Below, piece after piece: positions 1 to 11,083 of a stretch of 64,000 bases of DNA; positions within the stretch are counted from its first letter, which is position 1; each line of letters starts with the position of its first letter. The notes under the pieces are model-generated. The model saw only the letters and a program-made list of their open reading frames with translations. It had not been told where the DNA came from and searched no databases. The stretch spans positions 13,388,501 to 13,452,500 of the forward strand of contig NC_135384.1 in the NCBI RefSeq assembly GCF_049243985.1, read 5' to 3'. This stretch comes from Paroedura picta. Lineage: Eukaryota; Chordata; Lepidosauria; Squamata; Gekkonidae. The translations under genes were made by a program, and so were the position numbers.

Positions 1-1
1 C

Positions 2-373
2 GTCCTCAGCACAGCCATCTTCATCAGCTCATTTGTCATAGTGTTAGGCACGTTTCTGTTGACCATGCTTTCGTATGCTGTCATTTTGTTCAACCTCCTA
101 AAGATGTCCTCAGCTAAGGGTCGACAGAAGGCATTCTCCACATGCTCTGCCCACCTGACTGTGGTCTTGCTGTTGTATGGAACAGTGATCTTCATGTACG
201 TGACTCCTGCAGCACAGCAGTCAAGGGAAACAAACAAGTTGGTATCTTTTATCTACAGTGGGGTGACCCCCATGCTCAATCCTGTGGTCTACAGCTTGAG
301 AAATGAAGATGTCAAAAAGGCTTTGAAAAGAATGATGTTAAGGAAATTCTGTCTTGCAAGTCAAAGTTATTAA
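2..373 (+). CDS. Olfactory receptor, 3' part (cut by window edge)
   Basis: The frame is open from the first bases and ends at the TAA at 371-373. It encodes the last ~123 residues of a class II odorant receptor: TM5 with a LSYAVI segment, the intracellular loop 3/TM6 signature KAFSTCSAHLTVV, TM7 with PMLNPVVYSLRN, and the tail EDVKKALKRMM. These motifs in this order are diagnostic of ORs, which are odorant-sensing GPCRs of olfactory neuron cilia. No break is visible in the part seen. The 5' two thirds lie outside the window, so subfamily and intactness cannot be judged. The first ATG-like position inside the fragment is not the start. Confidence 0.93.
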   Translation, partial: VLSTAIFISSFVIVLGTFLLTMLSYAVILFNLLKMSSAKGRQKAFSTCSAHLTVVLLLYGTVIFMYVTPAAQQSRETNKLVSFIYSGVTPMLNPVVYSLRNEDVKKALKRMMLRKFCLASQSY

Positions 374-1371
374 GAGTCAAAGTAGAGAAGACATTGGAAA
401 ATCCACAAGTAAAAATCCTGGAGAATCTAAATCCTATCTAGATCCACAATACACTTCAAGAATGTAATCTTCCAAACAGATTTTTGGCACCTAGGGCAGG
501 CAGGTATGCGGGACTTGGTGACATGGAATCCAGTGACAAGGCCTCCATAGAACAATGTCTCCACAAACTGGGCCCACTGTAGCACCTGAGGTCCTGCACT
601 CCCACCAAGGGCAGTGACAGAAGGGCTGGATTCCTCAAGTTCCTCAGCTCATCTACATTGTTGGGAGGGAGGGATGGGGGACTAACAGCCATTGGGACTG
701 GCTCACACTGATACACAAGTAAGGGCAACAGGATCAAGTGACAGGATGGTTGATCAGGGCATATCAATGCAGAGGAAGGACCACAGTGGTTCATAGCAAA
801 TAGATATTTAGTATTTCATGGTGGTGAGGGGCCTGGTGTGTCAGGTGTCTGGTGTCAGGGGCATGGGTCCCACCTCCCTTCGGGGCTCATTGTTGCCCCC
901 ATTAAGTATGGCCACCCTGACCTTGGCTACCATATCTTAGATATACTTGATGTTGATTGACTTTAACACATTAAAAGTACAAATAATCCTAAAATAGGCT
1001 TAGGAAACTTGAGGGGGACTGCACACATCTCCACTTACAAATATGCTAAATAAATTTTCCAAACACCTTCCATGTTTGTTGTATAAATAAAGACACATGT
1101 TTCAAAATTACAATTTGGATGAAAAATATGTCAGTGTATTTTTACCACTTTATTAATAAAATTCCATGCAATAGATCCAAAGATTCTGTTCCACTAGCAA
1201 TAGAACCTTCCACCAATGGAAAATGTCTTTTTTGAGAAGAAAAAGTTCCTTGAAGCGGAGAAAGGTTCCACAATTGTCAAAACCTTTGGATCCAAATACT
1301 ATCCATGTTCATCATATGCAGATTTCATCTTCAAATATGAATTGTCAAAATGCATGCTTGTTTTCCTCTTA
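374..1371. other. Intergenic, nothing recognised
   Basis: This is the 3' flank of the first OR. I see AT-rich unique-looking sequence with no repeat family or coding exon I can name. Confidence 0.5.
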
Positions 1372-1450
1372 TCTCATAGAACAATATAGTTGGAAGGAGC
1401 TATACAGGCCTTCTAGTCCAACCATCTGCTCAGTGCCGGATCATATCTGG
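1372..1450 (-). mobile_element. CR1 LINE 3' end fragment
   Basis: The antisense of the CR1 3' end is recognisable: a TCATAGAA tail remnant, then GTTGGAAGGAGC, then CTAGTCCAACC. It is diverged and short, so an old 5'-truncated copy. Confidence 0.65.
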
Positions 1451-1957
1451 CATGGAAATCTGTCCTGTGGGGTATACTTTTCAGCAGGACAACTAGTGTC
1501 CCTCTGAAAGGAGTCCCTCTGGGAAATGTGGTAGTGGCAAGTAGGTTACACCACATGCGGGAGGGTGACAGGGAGTGTTGTAGTGTGCTGGGCAGTGGGA
1601 TTGCATTCTACGCAAACCCACCTTCCTGCACACTACACAAACAATGCCCTGGTCCACCCTGAAGTACCAGGACACACTGTGAAGCCATCCAGGGCATTGT
1701 TTGTCCCCTGCAGGCCTCCATAGGGTGGGGAGGAGTGCCAAAAGGGAATGCAGAAGGATCTATGTTCCCTTAGCATGGGGCTTCTGGGACTTGATCTACA
1801 CCAGGGTGGCGGCCTGGCATCATCATCATATGGACACAGGGATTAAAACTAGGTCCATATAGATGCCATCCCAGTATTTACCGGTGGTGCAGAATTGGCC
1901 ATTGTCTCAACAAACAGCTTGGGGAATCACTGTTAAGCTCCATTTTTTAGAACAATC
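1451..1957. other. Intergenic with one short perfect inverted repeat
   Basis: No gene is seen. It holds a perfect 16-bp inverted repeat (1637-1652 and 1689-1704, stem ACAAACAATGCCCTGG, 36-nt spacer) that may be part of an old non-autonomous DNA element. Confidence 0.45.
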
Positions 1958-2911
1958 CTAAATTCCACAAAAACATGTCTTAGCGCCAATCAGCTTCCTC
2001 ATTGCCAATTTTACTTCCTTGTTCCGTAGGCTGTAGATGAGTGGATTGAGTGTTGGTGTTAAGATACTGTATAGAACTCCAACAAGCTGGTCTCTTTCTA
2101 GCGAGTAGCTGGACGTAGGGCGAACATATGTAAATATGCTGGAGCCATAGAACAAAATCACTACGGTCAGGTGAGAGACACATGTAGAAATCGCTTTGTG
2201 GCTCTGCTTCTTCTGTTGGTTATTCAAAATGGCATGAAGGATGAAAGCATATGAGATTAGAGTAAATAAAAAAGGGCTAAGTCCTACAAAGACACCCACT
2301 GTGAGAAGGGCAATTTCATTGACTGATGTGTTTGAACAGGAGATACTCAGCAATGGAGGGATGTCACAGAAAAAATGGTTAATCCTATTCGTTTGGCAGA
2401 AAACCAGGTGGAAGGTGAGTGCTGTGTGGAGAGAAGCATTGAAAAAGCCCAAAGTCCAGGATATCATGGCTAGCTGCAAACAAATCCATTTATTCATGAG
2501 GCTGGTGTAAGTAAGTGGGCGACATATGGCAACGTAACGGTCCAATGCCATGGAGGCCAGAAGGAATCCCTCTGAGCCCACTAAGGTGACAAGGAAATAC
2601 AACTGTGCTGCACAACCCAGGAAGGAAATGCTTGGAGATTCAGTCCAAAGATCTGCTAGCATTTTGGGTACAGTCACCGAAATGTAACAGATATCTAAGA
2701 AAGAAAGGTTGCCAAGAAAGAAATACATAGGGGTGTGAAGAGTCTGATTTAAGAGAACCACAGCGATTATAAACGAGTTCCCTATGAAGCAGATAGTATA
2801 CAGTGTGAAAAAGAAAGCAAAGAGGAAAGTCTTTCCTTGCTTGATATTGGTAAATCCCAGCAGGATGAACTCGGTGAAAGATGTCTGATTCTCAGCAGAG
2901 GGCAAGGTCAT
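1958..2911 (-). CDS. Olfactory receptor, OR5V1-like
   Basis: An intact 317-codon single-exon odorant receptor, a seven-TM GPCR that would couple to Golf in olfactory cilia. Visible landmarks are an N-glycosylation sequon NQT at residue 8, the TM1 GN pair at 44-45, HTPMYFFLGNLS near 59-70, Cys100 for the TM3 disulfide, MALDRYVAIC at 121-130, HFFCDIPPLL in extracellular loop 2, KAISTCVSHL (usually KAFSTC) at TM6 and LNPLIYSLRNKEV at TM7. The loop 2 to TM5 stretch (SISCSNTSVNEIALL) resembles OR5V1 as I remember it. The start is an ATG with a CAG splice acceptor about 10 nt upstream (AG at 2922-2923). It is closely related to the gene at 12820-13746. Confidence 0.95.
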   Translation of the reverse strand: MTLPSAENQTSFTEFILLGFTNIKQGKTFLFAFFFTLYTICFIGNSFIIAVVLLNQTLHTPMYFFLGNLSFLDICYISVTVPKMLADLWTESPSISFLGCAAQLYFLVTLVGSEGFLLASMALDRYVAICRPLTYTSLMNKWICLQLAMISWTLGFFNASLHTALTFHLVFCQTNRINHFFCDIPPLLSISCSNTSVNEIALLTVGVFVGLSPFLFTLISYAFILHAILNNQQKKQSHKAISTCVSHLTVVILFYGSSIFTYVRPTSSYSLERDQLVGVLYSILTPTLNPLIYSLRNKEVKLAMRKLIGAKTCFCGI

Positions 2912-2967
2912 GTTGTCAAATCTGAATAATGCAAATACAAAACAGAATATTTAAGACATTTTTAGCA

Positions 2968-3655
2968 TAGAATCATAGAATCACAGTGTTGGAAGAGGCC
3001 ATACAGGCCATCTAGTCCAACCCCCTGCTCAACGCAGGATCAGTCCAAAGCATCCCATAGCATCCAACCTTTGCTTGAAGACTGCCAGTGAGGGGGAGCT
3101 CACCACCTCCTTAGGCAGCCTATTCCACTGCTGAACTACTCTGACTGTGACATTTTTTTTCCTGATATCTAGCCTATATCGTTGTAGTTTAAACTCATTA
3201 CTGCGTGTCCTCTTCTCCGTAGCCAATGGAAACAGCATCCTGCCCTCCTCCAAGTGACAACCTTTCAAATACTTAAAGAGGGTTATCATGTCCCCTCTCA
3301 ACCTCCTTTTCTCCAGGCTGAACATTCCCAAGTCCCTCAACCTATCTTCATAGGGCTTGGTCCCTTGGCCCCAGATCATCTTCGTCGCTCTCCTCTGTAC
3401 CCTTTCAATTTTATCTACGTCCTTCTTAAAGTGAGGCCTCCAGAACTGCACACAGTACTCCAGGTGTGGTCTGACCAGTGCCATATACAATGGGACTATG
3501 ACACCTTGTGATTTTGATGTGATGCCCCTGTTGACACAGCCCAAAATGGCATTTGCCTTTTTTACTGCTGCATCACACTGCCTGCTCATGTTTAGCTTAC
3601 AATCCACAAGTACCCCCAAGGTCTCGTTCATGAAACTTGTGCCCTTGAACAATAA
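2968..3655 (-). mobile_element. CR1 LINE, 5'-truncated 3' end with reverse-transcriptase C-terminus
   Basis: On the minus strand it encodes about 200 residues typical of the CR1 ORF2 C-terminus: LGVLVDCKLNMS, VRPHLEYCVQFW, KDVDKIERVQRRATKMI and VVQQWNRLPKEVV. The CR1 3'UTR follows, ending in GTTGGACTAGATGGCCTG and an ATTCTATG tail. The frame is open over this whole stretch apart from one change at the extreme end, so the copy is fairly young. It is truncated at its 5' end, as most CR1 copies are. Confidence 0.93.
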
Positions 3656-4286
3656 TTCTGCTACATTGTTGCAGCTGATGACTATTACAGGAGCTATGAA
3701 CTGATTGCCAAAGAAATACTCTTAATGGTACTGCAGCTAACCCTACACATTACCCCATTTCCTCATATATTGTTTTCTTCCTTCATTCCCATACACCATG
3801 CTTAGGGTCCCCTAGGGTCCCTTCACAACACCATGGCCTTTGCCATCAAGTTCAAATTTTGCATATGTTTTAAATTTACAAGGTGGCATCAAACAAGCAA
3901 ATATATCTACAATGAAGTAATAACAATAGTGACCTAACTTGAGAGCTTGTTTTAAGCATGCATGGTGTGTGCTAAGTGCTTTGAATGTTTAAAATCAGAC
4001 ACACACATTTCTCTTCCTCCTCCACCTTTTTCTCCTCCACCTTTATATATATATATAGCTATATTTCATTCAAGGGTCCCTCTAATCACTTAGGAGGCCT
4101 TATATGTGACAAAATAGATACTTTCTTCCATTACATAAAATGTGGTATTTATCAAGCTGATCCAGGTCCAGGTTCTGCTACATTGATTTTTCTTCCACTA
4201 TCTCCTTGATGTAAACAATGGCTTTTAAAGATCTACCACCACACCACTGATTTATGAAGTGCCACTGTAGTTCCCCTGGAAATTAG
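3656..4286. other. Intergenic, nothing recognised
   Basis: AT-rich sequence with a short TA run near 4045. No gene or named repeat is seen. Confidence 0.45.
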
Positions 4287-4380
4287 CCAGGAAAACCCTG
4301 GAGTTCTACCTTGCAGAGGGGCCACTGAAGAGGCTTTTCAGTGGCTCTTCTGCAGGATAGGAACTCCAGGCTTTTCCTGG
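4287..4380. repeat. Imperfect 43/44-bp palindrome (hairpin)
   Basis: The left arm 4287-4329 and right arm 4337-4380 are inverted copies with a few mismatches or small indels around a 7-nt loop. Both arms carry CCAGGAAAA and GCCACTGAA. It lies just before the hAT-like element. It could be a small foldback element or the product of a template switch. Confidence 0.8.
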
Positions 4381-4395
4381 AATTACCAACTCACC

Positions 4396-4739
4396 CTGTA
4401 TACTAGCGGGACCGGTCCATGGATCAGTTGGTACCGGGCCACGGCTCCTCCTTGTCCTCCTCCCTGGCTGCTGCCTTGGGGGCTCCCTGCCACTCTGCCA
4501 CTGGCTCACCTTTGGTGCTTTCCTGCGGCCGCTATGACAGGGGCTCCCCCTTGGTGTGGTAGTGCGTAGCTGCTGCTGGTAGCAACCCTCAGCGGGCGGC
4601 AGGACGTCAGGGGCACCGGTGGGAAAGCAAGTGAAGAAGGGGCTCCAATTGCAACCCCCCCCCCCTCCGGACTTCAGTAAAATTGTAAAGCATTGACCGG
4701 TCCCCGGTGCTAAAAAGGTTGGGGACAACTGCTGTATAC
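4396..4739 (-). mobile_element. Non-autonomous hAT-type DNA transposon
   Basis: The body 4404-4731 is flanked by an exact 8-bp direct repeat CTGTATAC (4396-4403 and 4732-4739), the target-site size of hAT transposons. Read antisense, the right end is CCCCAACCTTTTTAGCACC followed by GGGGACCGGT, which looks like hAT-Charlie type termini. The left end has only a shortened GGGACCGGTCC version. The interior is GC-rich and has no transposase. Confidence 0.75.
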
Positions 4740-5392
4740 AATGGAAGCCTTCAGAATTGTTTCTAATTTAGTAAGTCAAATTCAGGCAGGAGGCTGCATT
4801 TCATCTTTCTTGGTCTAGCTGAGATATCTGTATTTGGTTGCCGATGGACCACTATAACTCAGATACATAAAGTCCTGATAATTAAACGCATTGATTAAAA
4901 AGGAAAAAAAAACACAAAAAAAACACAAAATTTTTTTTGAGGATAGGCATAAAACAAACAATTTTTCCATGTTTGTGGTTTGTCACCACAAATTTCCCTG
5001 ACTTTTCTGAGCTGGTTCCTGGTGTTTGTCCATGGGGCAGAAAACTGTTGTCCATGGGGCAGAAAACTGGGGATTAAAGGGACATTGCTATATAATAGTG
5101 AAACAAATATAGCCAGAATAAACTATTTCTATTTCATCTTTATTTGGATTCTCTCCAGGCCTTCTCATGAAATCATTTTTTTCTTCTCTCTTTCAGCCAT
5201 TCCTGATCATTCTTCTCTCAATCTTAATACTCTCCTATTTTCTCAGAGCTCCAGGCAATAAGAACTTATCAGATCACTAAATTTCTCTATATAGGCTATT
5301 ATTAACCTCTAGTAGATTGCTGTTAGTCACTAACTCAGAGTTCCCAAGGTCACAGGAAAAAATGCTTTTTGTTCTGCTGGCTACTCTATATT
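4740..5392. other. Intergenic, nothing recognised
   Basis: Poly-A-rich stretch at 4895-4940 and a short tandem duplication of a CCATGGGGCAGAAAACTG unit near 5030-5070. No gene is seen. Confidence 0.4.
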
Positions 5393-5475
5393 AACATCTG
5401 ATGAAGTGAGCTTTGATTCATGAAAGCTTCTACCATGGGGGAAAAAAAATGTTGGTCCTTTTATGTGTTAGTGGG
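5393..5475 (+). mobile_element. Penelope-like 3' tail fragment (tentative)
   Basis: It contains the ATCTGATGAAGTGAGCTTTG...CATGAAAGCTT pattern that also ends the Penelope-like fragment near 30490. It is short and diverged. Confidence 0.4.
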
Positions 5476-5544
5476 CTCAATTTCAATCCAAACATGAATG
5501 TTCTAATATATCATGGTAACAAGGCAGCCTGAATGCTATACGAT

Positions 5545-5630
5545 AGAGAGACAGAGACAGAGACAGAGACAGAGACAGAGACAGAGACAGAGACAGAGAC
5601 AGAGACAGAGACAGAGACAGAGACAGAGAG
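5545..5630. repeat. (AGAGAC)n microsatellite
   Basis: About 14 nearly perfect copies of a 6-bp unit. Confidence 0.97.
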
Positions 5631-6540
5631 ATTAGCCGTGTTGCATATCCATGAAGGTAGTTTTATATTCCTCTTAGTTACTATTTAGCTTCTAAACTGT
5701 AGATTTCAGTTGCAGGGGTGTTTTGCCATAGTCACCTATCCAAACAATGCATTTCTGGGCAACAAAATTCTATATAATGAGAAGGCTGGGCACTGATCTT
5801 TTTCATCTTTCAGGTATAAAGAAATAGTTTCTTACTTTGGGAAGATGACTGAATTCTGAACTCATATGTTTGTCACAGTTTGAAAGGTGATGCCAGTCCA
5901 ATACAAATTATGCATTATTATGAACTATATATGTTTACAGGTCATATTTCCCCCCTATTGTTGTTTCTTATGTGAGCATGCAAACCATAATTGTCCTCTT
6001 TGGTGGAGTGTTTGTACATAATCCCCAAATGAATTGTTATTCTACAGGTACCATTGTCCCTGATAGCTGGGATTGTCATAGACAAAGTATATAATTATAA
6101 AGGGACTTTGGACCCCAGTTCCCTTGAGGTCTTTCAGTTCATGAGCTAGTTGAAGATGCAGAAGGTAAGAAAATACATGTTTAGACTATATCAACATGAA
6201 TATTCACTTTAAATGCAAGTAAAAAGCTTCTATTCAATGTAGATAGTGTTATATAGATTTGGTCCTATATAGTGGCCTATCTTGTGCTTGTAAATTCATC
6301 CTTTGGTGGTCTGTTTACAATTTTATGGCCGAAACAGTTAAGATATTAGGAAACCAGTGATCATTTATTCTCAATTATTTTATAATGATAATAAAAGGCA
6401 TAAGGATGCCTTATCCTGTCTAGAAGGGAGGTGAGGTTTAACTCTTCCCCTTCTGTGAAGTATTGTTAAAGATTTTCTGAAACTGGGTGGTATATGCATA
6501 CAAACAAAAAAAGCCAAGTTCCTTCAATGGTTAATAAATA
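5631..6540. other. Intergenic, nothing recognised
   Basis: AT-rich with no clear repeat or exon. It ends where the base composition jumps to GC-rich. Confidence 0.45.
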
Positions 6541-7190
6541 GCAGCCGCGACTAAGCGCGGCCGCCGTTGACGCGGCGGGGGCGCCCGGAAGCGGCGTGGA
6601 CCCAGCTGCATCATCGGGCCGCGCCGTGGCTCCCTGGGAGAAGGACGTGGCTGCCGGCCTTATATAGGCCAGCAGCGAGCAGCCCACCCTCTTTCCCTGG
6701 ACCACGCCGCCCGGACAGCTACCTTCCTGATCCCTCCCTATGTTATTACAATTTTCATTGCAGTCGTGGGGTTATGCCAGGTAGGGAGCCTGTTGGCGGG
6801 GAGCCCGTCTGCATATGGGACTCCCCGGAGTAGGGGGTCTCATTAATGAGACCGGCCATAACCGAGCGCGGCCTATCCGGCTAGGAGGCCAGGGGCCCAG
6901 GGCCAAGAAGACGGGAGGGCCCAATGGAGGCAGACACCCATTGGGTCCTCACATGTTGCTTCCCAGGGATCCCGCAGCAGAAGGCGTCCCATCCTCCCGG
7001 CTGGGAGTGAGGTGTGGACCTGGAGCGCCTTGGTTCACGGTGGTCAGCCGGATGGCTGACGAGGAGAGGCTCCCTTACTGGCATTCGGGCCAACCCTCCA
7101 TCAGGAGGGGTCCAGGTTAATAAACGGCTGCGTCCAATTTGTTGCCAAAACTGGGTCACGTCATTACTGGGATAGACGCCACCTGCTAGT
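6541..7190 (+). mobile_element. LTR-like fossil, sense (family unassigned)
   Basis: A GC-rich island in AT-rich surroundings with a TATA-like TTATATA near 6660 and an AATAAA near 7121, followed by a GCTGCGTCC...TTGCCAAAACTGGG segment. This promoter-to-polyadenylation layout and the tail motif recur in six other places in the window. It looks like a solo LTR. Edges are approximate and no internal region is visible. Confidence 0.5.
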
Positions 7191-7228
7191 CAACTACCAT
7201 CCCTCTTCTTCAACTGTTCAAATTGTGC

Positions 7229-8164
7229 TCAGAAAATTCTTGCAAAAGATTTCATAAAGGCTCCCTTGACTTCTTTGTTCCTCAAGGTATATATTATAGG
7301 ATTTAGAACTGGAGTGACCACAGTGTACATCAGTGCAATCATTTTGTCACTCCCTGGAGTATTGCTAGATTTGGGTCTCAAATATGTAAACAAGGCTGTC
7401 CCATAGAATAATGTGACCACCATGAGGTGTGAGGAACAAGTAGAGAAGGCCTTCTTCCTCCCTGCTGCTGAGGGAAGCTTGAGGATAGTATAGCCGATTC
7501 GGATATAGGAAAGGATTATCAGCACGAATGGTCCCATGATAAAAACCACGGAAACTGCCAGTATTACAATTTCATTTTTAAAGGTGTCAGTGCACGCCAT
7601 TTTCATCAAGGGTGGGATATCACAGAAGAAGTGCTGGATGAGGTTCGACCTGCAAAACGGTAAGCTGAAGATCCATGTTGTTTGAATCACTTCCACAGTT
7701 ATGCCAGTAACCCATGATGCTACTGCCAACTGAATGCAGACCTGGTGGTTCATGATGACTGTATAATGCAAGGGAGAGCATATGGCAACATAGCGGTCAA
7801 ATGCCATGGCTGCTAGCAGGCAGCATTCTGTCAGTCCCAGGATAGCAAATACATACATTTGGGCAGCACAGCCAGCCTTGGAAATAGTTTTGTGCCTGGT
7901 TAACAAATGAATCAGCATCTGTGGCACCACACTGGTAGTGTAACAAATTTCTAAGGCTGATAGGTGCACCAGGAAGTAGTACATGGGAGTTTGAAGGGAA
8001 GGGTTGATTTTGATCAACAGGATGATGAGCATATTCCCTGTTATGGTGATTACGTATGTCATCAAGAACAGCAAAAACAGCAAGATTTGCAGCTCAGCCA
8101 ACTCTGAAAATCCCTCTAAGATGAACTCATTGAGACTGGTTTGATTCTCTCCAGGTTCTTCCAT
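7229..8164 (-). CDS. Olfactory receptor, OR10-like
   Basis: An intact 311-codon odorant receptor. Landmarks are the sequon NQT at residue 7, TM1 GN at 43-44, QTPMYYFLVHLS near 58-69 (the usual H is Q), Cys99, MAFDRYVAICSPLHYTVIM from 120, HFFCDIPPLMKMACTDT in loop 2, KAFSTCSSHLMVV at TM6, and LNPIIYTLRNKEVKGAF at TM7. The AICSPLHY and ACTDT signatures point to family 10, possibly 10A or 10C. The ATG at 8164 has a TATAG splice acceptor 12 nt upstream, fitting the normal OR layout with 5' non-coding exons. It is the only family-10-type gene here, set between two OR5V1-like genes on the same strand. No defect is seen. Confidence 0.95.
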   Translation of the reverse strand: MEEPGENQTSLNEFILEGFSELAELQILLFLLFLMTYVITITGNMLIILLIKINPSLQTPMYYFLVHLSALEICYTTSVVPQMLIHLLTRHKTISKAGCAAQMYVFAILGLTECCLLAAMAFDRYVAICSPLHYTVIMNHQVCIQLAVASWVTGITVEVIQTTWIFSLPFCRSNLIQHFFCDIPPLMKMACTDTFKNEIVILAVSVVFIMGPFVLIILSYIRIGYTILKLPSAAGRKKAFSTCSSHLMVVTLFYGTALFTYLRPKSSNTPGSDKMIALMYTVVTPVLNPIIYTLRNKEVKGAFMKSFARIF

Positions 8165-8934
8165 GGAATGGACAGCCTATATGAATTGACAAAATAGACA
8201 GGTACTGAGAATTGAGTACAGCAATAACAGATATGCACAAGGGAAAGTCTGCTTTGGAGCTAATATTATTTCGCCAAACGTAGTTATTTAAAGTACTTTT
8301 TAGAGATTTTATATGTTGGGGAAAAGATTTTAAATTAATACCTTATTGTATTTTAGTATTTTGTACATTCACCTATAATAGGTTCACTTATAAGTGTTCT
8401 ACAGTAGTGTACTGCCTTGAGCTCTACTGAAATGTATTTTAGTCTTCTGTGTTCTGGATTTACAATAAAGTTTTGCAGTTACTGCTCTGAAGGTATTTCA
8501 CATTACAGAAAAGTCTCAAAAAGACTGCTAAAAATGACCTAAGGGGCTCTGGACTCCACAATAGGGTGAATATTTTCATTGGTGGTATTCTTCTATAGGT
8601 GTTTCAAATATATATTGAGATTGATTTACTAGAATTCAGATTCAGAATTCAGACTCCGAAAGCCGGACTCTGGAAGCATGTAGCTTTACAGAAGCCCATT
8701 CCAGCATTCTAGGCAGGTTTTGTGTCAAAGCAAACTGAAAGCCATTCACAGAACTACGATCAGCCACCAAATGGTCAAATGGAAAGTTAGCTTGAAATTT
8801 TTGCAGTGTTTTTTTGAAAGAGAAGTCACAACAAGAAGTGATCTCTCCACAGTCTGAAATATTAAAGACCAATTTACATGCCAAGCAGGATTCAAACCCA
8901 TTAGAGTCCATCCCACAGTGGGTTTGTTTGTTTT
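8165..8934. other. 5' flank of the OR10-like gene
   Basis: No repeat or exon recognised. The 5' non-coding exons of the receptor could lie here, but I cannot place them. Confidence 0.4.
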
Positions 8935-9600
8935 CTTTTGTTGGTTGGTTGGTTGGTTGGTTTATTTATTGGCCACCACTCCTGAACCCTGCCAGCTCAT
9001 GGCGGTTTACAAAATTCATGAAAACATAAAATACAATTACAAGATATCTATATCTATATCTATATCTATATCTATATCTATATCTATATCTATATCTATA
9101 TCTATATCTATATCTATATCTATATCTATATCTATCTATCTATCATCTATCTATCTATCTATATATATATATACCAATAATTGGGGGCAACACACCATTT
9201 AAAACTCCCCACCCTTCCTACTCACGCCAGACTGCAGCACATGCACACACAAATTTATGGAGGGGGGCAGATATCTCCTTTCCAATAACCAGTACATAAT
9301 GCCTATGTATGTCCCACACAGGAAGGGGCCCTATCTTTCTAGTCTGACTTCAGCCAAATGCCTAGTGGAAGAGCTTCATCATACAGGCCCTGCGGAACTG
9401 TGATAGCTCCGTCAGGGCCCTCAGCTCTTCCAGGAGCTCATTCCACCTGGTCAGGGCCAGGACTGAAAAGGCCCTGGCCCTAGTTGGCCAGGTATGCCTT
9501 CTGGGGACTGGGGAAAACCAACAGATTCAAACCCACAGAGCAGAGGGCTCTGTGAGGGGCATAAGGAGACAAGTGATCCATCAGATAAGCAGGGACAAAT
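8935..9600 (-). mobile_element. L2 LINE 3' end, split by a microsatellite
   Basis: Antisense L2. It starts with the A-rich 3' tail (TTTATTTATT), then the antisense of CCGCCATGAGC. From about 9340 it has the antisense of the L2 ORF2 C-terminus (AGGGCCTTTTCAGTCCTGGCC, WNELLEEL-like). A long (ATATCT)n run has expanded inside it. Confidence 0.8.
9042..9172. repeat. (ATATCT)n / (ATCT)n / (AT)n compound microsatellite
   Basis: About 16 copies of a 6-bp unit grading into 4-bp and then 2-bp repeats. Confidence 0.97.
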
Positions 9601-10640
9601 GGTACAGATTCACATAATCAGAAAATTATTAAAATCTTATTAAAATCTTGTTCTCAGTAAAAAAAAAATCAGATTGTATTAAAGGCAACAAATAATGTCC
9701 TCTTATACAAAACCTTGCTTTGTAAAAAGCTGAAATGTTCTTTCTTGCTTCAGAGTTCAGCAAGGTACCACAGATGGTGGATTCTTTTATTTATATGCAC
9801 CAACAATATAGCTTAATTCTACAGGAAATCCCATGGGACTATTGCATGAAATAAACAATGTATCCCACTAATGAATCCATAGGGGACTAGACAAAGAACA
9901 AAATATTTGTGTAGTGAGATCCTGGACATTCAGGCTATATGAAGCGGAACGTTTACTAATATACATTTAATCAAAGTCATAACAATTTATATTTTTTTGT
10001 AAATATTTTACATATTATCAGAGTGACTTTCATACTTAAAACCTGATATCTATCCTGTTGCCTTCTGTCTTGTTGATGTGGGACACATCTTCTGGTGCGC
10101 CTCCTGAAATGGATAATGAATATGGACATGATGTCCATATTCTCTCCCCAGGGAATGCATCAGAAGAGGCAGAAGAGATCAAGGGAGTTGAGGAGGCAGA
10201 GGCTGTGCCCCCTGGGGGCCAAGCTAGCACCTGTGTTAATGTATCTGCTTTTTTATATTCCCTTAACAGCAATCCAATTCTTTGAGACTAGTGAACCTCA
10301 ACCTTCTCCAATGGGATTCCTCAGTGCTTCACTAGGAAATGAATTAGATACATTCATTTTGGAGAGAGTTTATTGTAGGTATAACTTTATTATTGGTTGT
10401 CCTGACTTCCCAAATTGTCGCTGCCAAAAAGTTGATATATATTGTGTGGATTGACATTCTGTTGAAAACCCAGTACTTTTATTATAATTTCTCCTTGGAG
10501 GTGTTTTTCAGCTCAGGTTTGAACCAGACATCTCCCTGAGCAGTCTAATACTGAAACCAGACTAAACAATCTTTTCTCCAGTCCACAGCTGTGGCTAGTC
10601 AATCACTGGGCCCATAACCTATTGCCCTGCACTGCAGAGA
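9601..10640. repeat. Diverged direct repeat, left copy
   Basis: It matches 15960-17130 in the same order and orientation over scattered blocks. One shared block is TTGTTCTCAGT...AAATCAGA...TTAAAGGCAA...GCTCTTTCTTGCTTCA. Another is ...GATTGAC.TTCTGT...CCAGTA...CCCTGAGCAGTCT. An open stretch at 10058-10285 (75 codons) has no recognisable product, and I do not call it a gene. Confidence 0.65.
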
Positions 10641-11083
10641 GGATTTTTAACTCCTCACTACCTGTAGATGTGTTTACAACATTCAGAGCCTCATTTCCTA
10701 GGTACTGTATGTCACAATGGCCATCTGGGTCAAGTCAAGGGAATTAAACTGACCATTCAAGAAAACAAAATGGATGTTTTCCTTGCCCAAAATGACTTAC
10801 ACTCGAAAGCCTGAATCCAGCCAGATTTTTTTGTTGATAAAATGGTGGGTTTTCCTTTGACTACCCCAAAAGGTATGCAGAAGATCATGAAGTTTCCTGT
10901 GAGCAGTCATATGGAAGGTGGGCTGCAGTAATTAGAACTATGGCGTGAGATGGATGTAAACAGAGGATTAATTCTGAACCACAGAAACAAGGGACATGCT
11001 AAATTGTTAAGTGATAGGAAGAAAGATAATTGCTTAGCAAGGGGGACACAACTGTACTTCAATAAGGACACTGGCAACCTTCT
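10641..11083. other. Intergenic, nothing recognised
   Basis: Unique-looking sequence. No exon or repeat family recognised. Confidence 0.4.

Noticed and set aside
5545-5630. CRISPR-like regular repeat
   Set aside because: A plain 6-bp microsatellite with no spacers, in a vertebrate genome.
10058-10454. Two overlapping frames (75 and 119 codons) that could be an exon
   Set aside because: No recognisable domain. The region belongs to a diverged duplicated block and the frames are not preserved in the other copy at 15960-17130.
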